A stretch of 64,000 nucleotides of DNA from Puccinia triticina. Taxonomy: Eukaryota > Basidiomycota > Pucciniomycetes > Pucciniales > Pucciniaceae. The stretch is taken from positions 4,278,001-4,342,000 of the forward strand of contig NC_070565.1 in the NCBI RefSeq assembly GCF_026914185.1, given 5' to 3'. The notes below the pieces were generated by a model. That model searched no databases. It worked only from the letters and a program-made list of their open reading frames with translations, and was not told the origin of the DNA. Shown piece by piece: positions 54,850-64,000 of this stretch. Within the stretch, counting starts at the first letter, position 1, and every line of letters starts with the position of its first letter. A program made the translations under genes and the position numbers.

Positions 54850-55965
54850 GCACTCTCTGGAGAGTGCAACAGATTCCCCCCTGGTGTGAGGGATGATATG
54901 ATATGCTATAAGGGTTGTTATAGAGTGTAAGGATGATGATGGCTATGGATGGTATCTGTATAACTGGTGGGTACTGAACTGAGGGGAAACAACTGGGGGG
55001 GAGAGATCTCATTATATAGACAAATGTGAGGAATTTTAGCTACAAGAGGGACCCTGGATGAGGTATTTTAGCTGGTGGGCTGCGTACAAGTGGTGTCAGA
55101 AGATACTAAATACAGGCAAAAAGTGGGGTGACAAATGAAAGATGATCTCATACGTAAATCACAAGCTGCATACAGTCTTCTGACCCCATTTCTGCACTCC
55201 TTGCATCAGTCTGACATCCTTCATGCACCCCTTGCATGAGGTCCCCCTGTATTTGACATTTCCCTGCTTTGTTTATGCACTCCTTGCATTAGTATGACAT
55301 CCTTCATGCACCCCTGTATTTGACATTTTCCCACTTTGTTTATGCGTTTGAGATCATCTTTCATTTGTCACCCCACTTTTTGCCTGTATTTAGTATCTTC
55401 TGACACCACTTGTACGCTGCCCACCAGCTAAAATACCTCATCCAGGGTCCCTCTTGTAGCTAAAATTCCTCACATTTGTCTATATAATGAGATCTCTCCC
55501 CCCCAGTTGTTTTCCCTCAGTTCAGTACCCACCAGTTATACAGATACCATCCCTAGCCATCATCATCCTTACACTCTACAACAACCCTTATAACATATCA
55601 TATCATCCCTCATATCTGCAATAACCACCAAGATCACTCTCATATTCTCATACTCTCATATCTCTTGGTTGACATATCACATGCCTGTCATGAGTTACCC
55701 AGTTCCTGGTTCAACTCCCAGCGGAGACATATAACCTTCTCAGCCTAGGCACTCTTCTCAAATTGTCATATCACCCTCTTGAGGACCTGTGTTCAACCCC
55801 CAGCAGAAACATCAAGTCAACTTCCACCCTTTTCCCTCATCATAAACCCTCACATCTTTCACCTACCTGTCATTGAACAACTTCATCTGGAACCAGACCA
55901 GACCTATCACTTGATTAAAACTTGCCAAGCTTAGCTTGGTGTGTCTTGTTATCTGATGCAGGGAC
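54850..55965. mobile_element. Gypsy-like LTR arranged as a large palindrome
   Basis: 54876-55152 and 55345-55620 are inverted copies of each other with very few differences, separated by about 190 bp. Each arm contains the TATA region (CTATATAATGAGATC on plus near 55480, its complement near 55010), so two promoters point outward. The loop has two tandem copies of TTGACATTTCCC(T/A)C(T/G)TTG with TATGCACTCCTTGCAT and CATCCTTCATGCACCCC. The plus arm continues through a tRNA-like segment (55661-55727) to GCTTAGCTTGGTGTGTCTTG as in 22430. Confidence 0.7.
55661..55727 (+). other. tRNA-Asp-like segment inside an LTR
   Basis: Same 67 nt as 52518-52584, here on the plus strand: CATGCCTGTCATG, GGTTCAACTCC (B box), TCTC...GAGA acceptor ends. 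About 60 bp downstream, CTTGAGGACCTGTGTTCAAC looks like a second, more decayed tRNA 3' half; that word is also at 22265 and 52455. Confidence 0.45.
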
Positions 55966-57108
55966 ATGTCAAATACAGAAGAAATGGGGTTGGTCCCCTG
56001 CATATGCAGTGGAGATATGTAGGATATAGAAAAGTATGTTTTTGGCTGGGGCTAAGTATGTGTATACCTGGGAAAGGTGACTTGAGGGGTGTGAAAAGTT
56101 AATGACTGAGGCTGGCTGTGTCCATGAGGAATCCAAGAGGGTGTAACTTCCAATCCAGTGGGGTTCTGGTGACAATTTGGTGAATAGGGGTAAAATTGTC
56201 TGAGGTCCATTTGGTGGTATCTTGAGGCCTAGGGTGAGTAAATATATGTATGAGAAAAAACTTCTGATTTTTCACTTTTCAGTCTACCTCAGCGGAATCG
56301 GTGAATGAGCTCTTGGGAAGAACATTTCTTTACTCCAGGCAACAAATAATCACAAATAGGATCATGCAGTTTGTTGGAAAGCAGAGACACAGTAACTGCG
56401 GAAAACGGCAAGGTTCTTCCTCTAGGCTTGCTGAAACACAATTGTGGTTAGGGGCAGCCGGGAGACCAAGAGACCTGCTAGGGCAACTACCATTTTTGTC
56501 AGTGCAGAGTTGATTTTTGCCAAATAGTGTTAGAATTCTGCCCCATTCCCAGAAGTGGGCCTATTTCTCTTTTGTTCTTTTTCCTTCCATCAGGGTTCCA
56601 TAGTCATCTAGGCCCCTTATCTAGCAGAAGTAACAGTGTCCATCTAGAAACGCCTGATAACAAGATCATGGATGAAGGGCTTGGCGGCTCCTGTGCCATG
56701 CAGGGCAAAGATACAGCCGCGGTGTGGTATGCTTTATGGTATCCTATATACCAAAATCAAAATTTTCTGTGTTTCTTTCTTATTTCTATTAGTTTCACTC
56801 TTAATCTCCCTTTTCCTCTTATAAATCACTTAATACTCCTCAAGATTCAGCTTCTAGGGACAAATTCACCCCTATTCTTGCCTTACAGGATACTCATAAG
56901 GGCACTCACTCAGAAGTTACATACTCTTATACACTCACAACACCCCTTACAACCCCAATCAGTTACACAAGCCACATTTACAAAACTTCATCTACACACA
57001 CAGATAAATACATATTTACATACAGCTGCATCATCAATTACATACATACTGTGTACAAATGCAGGCACTCATGCAGGTGCTAGCTGCATGCCCTAGTGGA
57101 GTTTTGTT
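55966..57108. other. repeat-derived sequence, no gene called
   Basis: 55970-56120 matches 13090-13240 (GAAGAAATGGGGTTGGTCCC...), LTR-flanking sequence. GTGTGGTATGCTTTATGGT near 56722 also occurs at 25200, after the hAT pseudogene. A long plus-strand frame at 56527-57096 is hydrophobic and Thr/Leu-rich without recognisable motif. Confidence 0.35.
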
Positions 57109-58241
57109 GCATGACAACAGCAGGTGACCTGGTTACAGCATGACTACACTAACATCCTGTCCAGACCAATCACACCCCCTGATTTAGCTTGCAGATCACA
57201 ACCCATAATCACATGTACAGTCCTGACCAATCACATTCACCCATTCAGTACATGTACTAGCCAAAAACCCTCATGTACCTAGCTAAAATATCTCATGTGG
57301 AGCTCCTCTGGAGCTAAAATCCCTCACTGTTGTCTATAAAAGGAGGCTCTCCTCCCCTGTTGTAACTTTCCCCCAGCAGACTACCTGCACTGAGTTTCCC
57401 CTATAACAAAGTACACAACTGCTCACTCCACAATATATCAGTCACTCTATATTTTGGTTTTACACACATTACAAACACTTACACACGAAATAACAACTCT
57501 ACACAACACTTATATTACATAGCACAACTCTCTGAGGGGTCCTCTTTGGCCAAATATCACCTGGTTGAAGTCCAGACTCCTCACTCATAACACATTTTAG
57601 CAACTTCATAACAACAGTTATCTTTTGATAAAACTCCACTATCACTACATTAAACCGGCCAATCTGAGGTTGGTGGGCTTGTTTTAGTGTCTAGTGAACC
57701 AGTAACAACGGTGGGCCGCTACGCTACAGGGCCACTTAGCGTTAGCGTAACGGAAAAAAGCGCCCACCCATTTTGAGTAGCGTTAGCGCGCTGTTAGCGC
57801 CGCTACGCTGCGCTACGTTTCAGCGGCGCTAACAGCGCGCCAATTGTTTGTTAGTGTTAGCGCGCCGCTACAGTCACTACGCTGCGCTACAGCGCTTTTA
57901 GCGGAAAAAAGGCCTTTTTTTCAGCTAAAAGCACTGTGGCGCACCGTAGCGCGCGCTCTTTGGCGCCCTGCGTGTGTAGCGTTAGCGCAATTGCGCGCAT
58001 CTGCGCTAACGCTACGCTAACAGCTAAATTAGCTGCGCACCCTTTGCGCGTAGCGTTAGCGCAGAGGAGGCGCAATTCCGCTAACGCTACGCTAAAATTT
58101 AGCGGAATTCCGCTACGCTACGCCACGCTAACGCTACGGTTAGCATAGCTGGCCCACTGCTGCCAGTAAAGGCAGAGGTTTCCTCATACATCCCTTTCAG
58201 CACTCAGCAAAAGGTTCTCAGGAACACTTTTGAGCTTTACA
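57109..58241 (+). mobile_element. 5' LTR of the Gypsy element, with a nested MITE
   Basis: Probable start TGTTGCATGACAACAGC; TATA box CTATAAAAGG near 57334; end ...CACTTTTGAGCTTTACA at 58241, followed at once by gag sequence. Removing the nested element at 57706-58162 leaves about 670 bp, the size of the related LTR at 21864-22538. Left boundary is tentative. Confidence 0.6.
57706..58162. mobile_element. 457 bp hAT-like MITE made of GCGTTAGCG words
   Basis: Ends CAACGGTGGGCCGCTACGCT and AGCATAGCTGGCCCACTGCT, an inverted repeat of the C(A)RNGGTGGGCC type used by hAT elements. CCAGTAA flanks both sides (57699-57705 and 58163-58169). The interior is almost entirely built from GCTACGCTA, TAGCGTTAGCG and GCGCTAACGC words in both orientations. 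Noncoding. Confidence 0.78.
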
Positions 58242-58254
58242 GCGGGATTCTCCG

Positions 58255-61200
58255 CACCTTAAGTTTTTGGCGGAGGAGGTGGAGCGCTTCATTGACTGGT
58301 TTGGAAGAGTGGCGGTACAGGAGGGCCTGACTGCGGCAGACAAGGCGTACCAGGTGGTCAAATTCTTCCCGGAGGGTGAAGACTTGTGGGAAGTGGAGGA
58401 CATGAAGGGGTTCAAGAAGAAGGATTGGACCAAGCTTAAGGAGGAGATACTTGAGTGGTGGGAAGATTGCGGACCTAGGTACCATGAAAGAAACCTGGAG
58501 AAAGTGGCTTCGGAACGTGTGGAAAAAAGTGGTGTTCAAACTAGAGCGGAGTACGTGTCTTACAGCTAACACAGAAAAGCTTGCAGCCAGCTTTTGGACC
58601 GCTGATTTCAGCCTCAAAGCCTGTATGGCTCCTGTATGTCAGGAATGTCATCAGAATAAAAAAACTAGTTTCTTTGTTTTCCACTTTGGGGCCTTAAGGG
58701 CCCCACCATTGGATTCCTGGATTGATTTTACCTCAATCTGGCCCTTCGCCGCACCTTGCCTGGCCCGGCACCCATTTCAAGCGGAACCAGCCGGCTGAAA
58801 AGGTTTTGACTGCCTGTACAGGCCTAATTTGGCAAGCTTTTCCATGTTAGCTGTAAATTACCAGCTTTGACCAGGTTATCTGCTATTTGGAGCGGAACAA
58901 GATTGTGACAGCCAATATGGGTACGACCAGGGGGACTTTTCTGAAGGTATTTGACCAGACGTTTACAAACTCAATTAGCAGGGGTTGATGGTCAAACTAA
59001 AACTTGGAGGGCCAAAACTGCTGCCCAGTATGAAGGATCTATGGTTGGCTGTCAAGGCGGAGCTCAAGGTGCTGGAACTCATGAATTACAGTCAAGGGGA
59101 GGCGGCTGTAAAAGAGGAATTGGCTCCGCAGGTACCAGTCATGGTCAAAGACATGAGTGACTTGGCAGACCCATTGAATGAGCTGAAATTGTAATTGTTC
59201 ATGCAGAAAGCGGCACATAAGCAACCAAAGGAGCAACCCGCGGCGGCGGCACCGGCTGCCTCCGCTTCAGCTCTGCAGCCAAACAACGCACCGGCAGCTG
59301 GCAGCATGCCACAGTGGAGAAGTGGACCGCCGGTATGCAACTACTCCAAGGAGACAGGACAGATGTGGAACCAGTGCAATTATTTTGAGACAGATCAAGC
59401 TGCGGGAAAGGTTTTCTCTTGGGGACGCGCTTTCTTCTGGCCATATCACTCCCCTATGGACGGCCCGGTTCCAAGAGACACTGTGCGGGCTGGACAACCT
59501 TCCACCAAGGGAAAAGAGGTGAAAGGCAAGGTAAAAATTGGGTTGGTCAAAGGCATTGTGTGGAAACTGCTGGCGGTGGCTAGTATTGTGAAATGTGTGC
59601 AGACAGGGGAAGTCTTTTTGGGGGAGTGCTTGGAAAAGATGGAACTGGATCCCGTCCCTGTGCCTAAAGCTAAGCTTCAGGCGGCCAATCAGCCTCCAAT
59701 GAAGGGAGGTAATAGGAAGAAAGCGGCAGAGGTGGCTCGGCAAGCAATGGGTGTGGATACCACAGTGGCCCTCACTCTGAGGGAGCTGGCAGCTATCTCA
59801 CTGGTGATGGCAGACGAGATGATCAGTGTGCTAAGAGAGGCAGCGGGGGAAAGGAAGCCCCTGGCATCAGGAACTACCACTACAGCGGAAACGGTGGAGG
59901 TGAAGTGTGTGGAGTTTGGTCATCCTATGGGCTTGCTTCCTATTTTTCCGTCTACCGCGGTGTCCTGTCCATTGGGATATGTAAGCATGCGGATTGGGAA
60001 AATCACAAAATGGGCCATGATTGACATGGGGGTCCATGATCAATATCCTTCCAGTGGACCTAGCCACTGAAGCTAACTTGGTGCTGCGGAAAACTAACAT
60101 AAAAATCTGCGCAATGGGCGGATTTACATGTGAGGTGGACAAGATAGCGGAAGCAGAGGCGGTAGAGGTGGCCCAAGTGATTAAAAAATTGTCATTCCTG
60201 GTAACCAGGTCTCACAAGATCATTCTTGGGCGGCCTTTCCTTTTTGATTTCTTGGCACAATTGTGCTTTTGCCCAGCTAGGCAAGAGGAAGTGATGATGG
60301 TATAAGGAGCAAACGGCAAACAGTACAAGACAATCATCTATCAGCCCCAAAGCGGAGATCGGGTGACAGAAGTGGGAAAGGGGGTGCCAAATCAATTTGC
60401 GGAACCTTGAGCAGAGGATTTTTAGTTGTTGGCCAAGCAATCCAAGCGGAGAGAGCTTTGACTCAGCTCGGACGGTCAACATTTAAGAAGCGGGAAGGTA
60501 TTGGAAAAGGGACAGCAAGACCAATCAATACCAAAGTGAGCCTTCCAATGTGTGCATCTCTAAGTGTGGAAGGATCAAAACACTACCACAGCACCACTGT
60601 GGTGAGCTGCAACTCTGTAGTAGGAACAAACAACAGCGGGCGGAAAGCAGAAACAGGAAACTGCAAAGTGGAGGCAAGCAGTCTACAAGGAAGTCCTCCC
60701 AAGTGTGCACCTCTGAGTTGGTTGTATAAAAAAACCTACCTTTGTGCCACGGTTGTGATCAAAATGAGACACCCGCGCAGGGGATTGATTGTAACTAGGA
60801 CAATTGGCAACGGCTGGGAGGCAAATATTGGGCAAGTTAACGGCGGACAATACAAGCCAATGGCAAAGAAGGTGCAACTGCAGAAGGTAGCAATGCCACA
60901 GGATCTCAATCCACCATTGCAGAAGATTGAGTGGAGTTGGGATCCTTTCAAGACGCCTATGCATAAAAGATTTTTGTTGAAAGAGAAAATTACAGGAGAA
61001 CGGATGGCTAGCCTCAATTTTGGTCTTCCTGGATTGTTTTACAGGGAGGAGTTCCATTTGTTGGTGGAGGCTATCACATTGTGAAAAAAGGTGTTGTTGT
61101 TTGGCCTGGAAGATTGCGGGTTACTCAAGCCAAGTATTTTGGATCATCTGTAACCCCTGTACACCGCACTCCTCCCAACTCCTAATTCCTGGCACTGATC

Positions 61201-61260
61201 ACATTGTGTATAACCCCGGCAAGGTGTTACATGTGGCCAGGGTTTGACACCCCAAACGCA
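58255..61260 (+). pseudogene. Gypsy (Ty3) gag-protease, decayed
   Basis: Gag starts abruptly after the LTR, with its N-terminus missing: KFLAEEVERFIDWFGRVAVQ, KFFPEGEDLWEVEDMKGFKK, WWEDCGPRYHERNL. A MITE splits it at 58563-58853, and it continues through NKIVTANMGTTRGTFLKVFD, DLWLAVKAELKVLELMNYS to a zinc knuckle that has lost two ligands (CNYSKETGQMWNQC, where CxxCxxxxHxxxxC is expected). Protease: AMIDMG at 60017-60031 shifts frame in a G run and resumes as SMINILPVDLATEANL, ending ILGRPFLFDF. Then QYKPMAKKVQLQKV, MPQDLNPPLQ, DPFKTPMHKRFLL and GERMASLNFGLPGLFYREEF, the stretch before reverse transcriptase, which is absent. At least two frameshifts and several stops. Not functional. Confidence 0.8.
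58563..58853. mobile_element. 291 bp MITE in gag, TSD TA
   Basis: Ends CAGCTAACACAGAAAAGCTT and AAGCTTTTCCATGTTAGCTG, with TA on both sides (58561-58562 and 58854-58855). Gag resumes on the right. The two-base TA duplication suggests a Tc1/mariner-type MITE. Confidence 0.75.
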
Positions 61261-62853
61261 AATAACACCCACCAATGCTAGACAAACTCTGCCATTACCC
61301 AAATCCTGAGTCCTATTTTGCGGAGTGTGCGGCGTAACACTACCCTTCTCGTAACTCCTCTCTCTTGACACTGATTGCGCGGTGTTTACACTCCGTGTTT
61401 TCTCTAGTGTTGAAAAAATATTAATACCACTGTAACCGGTGCCTGGGTACAGGCTCAAAAGGGGACTAGGATTGGTCACTTTAGGGTTTGTAGATGCTAC
61501 ACTCTGGTTGATTTCAAAGGTCTTGACCAAGAATGGCTGATGAAAAACCCTCTACAACACTGATCCCGTTATATAGGGACATATAGCAAAAACAACTCAT
61601 AGACATATATGAAATAAAAGAAGATACTAATATTCATAATGGAAATATGTCTATACTAAAGAGCTAAATAACATGAAAGATGGCGCTTCCAATATGGCTG
61701 ATTCATAAAGAGTGAATATAAACCTATAACATAACACTAACACCAACCGAAGCCGGTAATGTGAGTGAGAAGTAAGTGATCCTAGCGGGACAAGCTTGGG
61801 CCCTGTTGGTCCCTGACATCTAAGACCTATTGGGTCTTGTCTACTGTAGCCCGGCTACAGTGCCGGGTACCCTGATGGGTAGCTAGCTGTCTTACTCAAA
61901 ATTTCCCTCATAGGTGTGAAGCACCACCTTCCCCTGTGTTGGTGAATTTTTATGCTGATTCATAGATATAACTTGCCACTAATGCAAATTCTGTGATAAA
62001 CATGAGAGAAGTGGCACTGAATTCCTCAGCTTTAATCTAATGGCTGAAAAACCTACATTCCTGCAAGACATGTAGACTGACCATCAGGCAGTGGGAGCCG
62101 GCCCACTTCAGAATTCCAGATCCTACTGAGTCTGTGCGAGCTGGGGCGTTGATACACTGGCCCGCTTTTCCAACCGGAAAGTGGCGGGATCTGTTGGTCC
62201 GATTGAGAATCAGGCATTCCGGATCCTCGCCGCTGCTGCCCATAAAGGGAGGGGTCTTTCCCACTTGACCTGATTGCCAAAGGAATCACTGGCGAGTAGA
62301 TAACCAGCACAACTCTGAGTGAGCATCTAAATGAGAAATTTGCGTTGGATTTTCGTCTGAAGGCCTCCAACAAAGGAGAGATATCTGTCATGGCTATTTA
62401 CATGCTGTTTATACCAGCGAAAAGGACATTTTGAGATCTTAGTAGAAAATAACTCTTGGTTCTGTCACTACATATCAGGCTATTTAGGAAAGCTTTTGAG
62501 GTATTTGGAAAGAGTAGAAAACAGGACATTTTGAGATCTTAGTATGAAACAACTCTTGGTTCTTGGGATTTTTTTTGGGGGGTTAATGATCCAGCTCTTC
62601 GACATATTCAGAACAACTAGGAATTTTTTTTGAGGCAGATCACGATCAAAGAGAGGACAACAGTAAGCTTAAGAGATATTGAGAAGAAGAAAAACTTTTT
62701 CTGGACCCGATTGTCTAATCATTTGCTCGAGGGAATTGGGCAAGTTTCATAAGGTCATGTTGAAAACAAACATGTGATATCAGTAAGTTTGTGGTCTGTG
62801 AAGGAGGAATGAACGATCTCAAAACAAGCTCACCCGTGTCTCAGCAACCCGGT
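61261..62853. other. unassigned sequence with a 100 bp direct duplication
   Basis: AGGACATTTTGAGATCTTAG followed by TAACTCTTGGTTCT occurs at 62423 and again at 62522. No gene recognised. The right end should hold the 3' untranslated region of the next gene. Confidence 0.4.
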
Positions 62854-64000
62854 TCACCAGCCGTCCTCTTCTTCTTCCATCATTGCAAGTGTTTTTGCAT
62901 TGACACCACAGTTGTCGTTCATGTGCACGTCTTCCGCATTTTCGTCACTGTCAAGCTCTTCGTCTTCATCATCTTCTCCTCCAACTCCATCCCCATTGTA
63001 TTCCTCTTCATCGCCAGTCTCCTTGTCATTGACCACAAAATCATCATACAAGTCGCCAGCATCTCCCTCCTCAAAGTACTCGTCTGAAGACTCGTCAGGG
63101 CTTTCGGCGTCCAAGTCGTGCCCTTTGTCTTTGGAATCGTTTTTGGTGGCCCTCTTCTTTCCCTCTTGCAAGTCATCCGCACTGTCCAGATCATCGTCTG
63201 AGCTGTCTTCCAAGAGACCATATGGCTCAACAAGTATGTCCCAATACTTGCGAGTGAAAGAGGAGTCGGTAAGCTTCTCGTCTGGGTGCCGTTGATTTTT
63301 TGGTTGAAGGGATTGACTCGCATCCGGAAGAAATGCAACTACATCAGCATTTGGGATAGTCTTTTTTTGGGCTGGTACTAGGTTGCGGTACCAAGACGGG
63401 GAATAGAAGTCAATGGGTAAATGCTTTGGGGCTGTGCTGAAGGCTGACGGCATGGGTTGTCGGGGTAACATCCGGACTCGTCTTTTTCGGTTGGATGATG
63501 GATCTTGTTGGGCCGCCTTCTTCATGACAATGTCCAAAGCTCGAAAAAACTTGCTGGCATTTTTTGAGCGATAACCAAGCGTCTTGATCTTGTAGACGTT
63601 CCTTTGTTCGTCAAACTCGTCGTCGCTGTGAGCCCCAATTTGCAAAAGGATATCCACGTATCGCCTGGGAAACTTATTAAGGATTGCAAACTCCTTTTGT
63701 GCATCACGCAACTGTATGTTGGATCGAAATCAGTTTGAGAATAAGACCATGAATCAGATGAAAAAAAAACTTACTCTTTCACGATTTTTCGAGATTCTCT
63801 TGTGGGTAGCATCTTGAGCATTCTTCCCCGCTTGCTTCTTCTCCTTTTGATATTTCGAGTGTTGGACGAAGTGAACAAAGTGGTTGTAGGCTTGTATTAA
63901 GAGCGCTGTATCAGATGCCATTCTGGGGTCGACATTCATGTAGTTGTAAGCTTGTCCAGCAACAAGCTCTTGAAAAGAAGTGATTGCAGCAATCCGGTGG
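62854..64000 (-). CDS. hypothetical protein with acidic C-terminal tail (5' end beyond window)
   Basis: Two minus-strand exons: 64000-63775 (continuing past the window) and 63711-62854, with a 63 bp GTAAGT...ACAG intron in phase 0. The protein reads ELVAGQAYNYMNVDPRMASD, LLIQAYNHFVHFVQHSKYQK, KNRERLRDAQKEFAIL, FPRRYVDILLQIGAHSDDEF, YRSKNASKFFRALDIVMKKA, LPIDFYSPSWYRNL, VVAFLPDASQSLQP and HPDEKLTDSSFTRKYWD. It then ends in about 110 residues dominated by Asp, Glu and Ser (for example DESSDEYFEEGDAGDLYDDF). From memory such proteins form a large multicopy family in Puccinia genomes, often near transposons; whether they are host genes or transposon-encoded is unknown to me. No disabling change in the visible 360 residues. 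No nuclease, helicase or zinc-finger motif seen. Confidence 0.7.

Overview
The window is eukaryotic and almost certainly fungal. The genes are split by many short GT-AG introns (57-140 bp), the conserved proteins are fungal orthologues (BCS1, COX6, ARA2-type aldo/keto reductase, YIP1), and the hAT, Gypsy and hypothetical families are of kinds I associate with rust fungi (Pucciniales, Puccinia-like). Placement in rusts is an inference from family resemblance; no marker gene is present. Most of the sequence is repetitive.

Layout. 1-956: end of an autonomous hAT transposon. 2437-4364: a 1.7 kb foldback element with arms of about 440 bp around a palindromic satellite, followed by a small MITE. 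4697-10210: a four-exon gene for a secreted protein of about 814 residues with an internal duplication, interrupted by a 2.9 kb intron. 10290-14070: nested foldback, LTR and hAT-MITE relics. 14070-19457: a complete, apparently recent Ty1/copia element on the minus strand, with 738 bp LTRs and an ATAAA target duplication. 19458-29250: minisatellite, palindromic arrays, LTRs, a broken BED-type hAT transposase and several MITEs. 29260-45876: the gene island, with BCS1, COX6, an aldo/keto reductase, a divergent pair of paralogues (one with an in-frame stop) and a YIP1-family protein; small MITEs occupy the gaps. 46382-58241: palindromic arrays carried inside Harbinger- and hAT-like elements, plus Gypsy LTRs, one copy forming a near-perfect palindrome with outward promoters. 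58255-61260: decayed Gypsy gag-protease. 62854-64000: the 3' part of an acidic-tailed protein gene.

BCS1 (assembly of respiratory complex III) and COX6 (complex IV subunit) lie in tandem on the minus strand, 770 bp apart. The other island genes show no obvious functional link.

The most unusual signal is a recurring architecture: arrays of head-to-head palindromes, differing in sequence from place to place, enclosed by terminal inverted repeats with target duplications of more than one DNA-transposon superfamily. A conserved hairpin module of about 40 bp occurs at the end of, or between, several arrays. Exon boundaries given here were inferred by reading frame, splice dinucleotides and family conservation; none was checked against transcripts.
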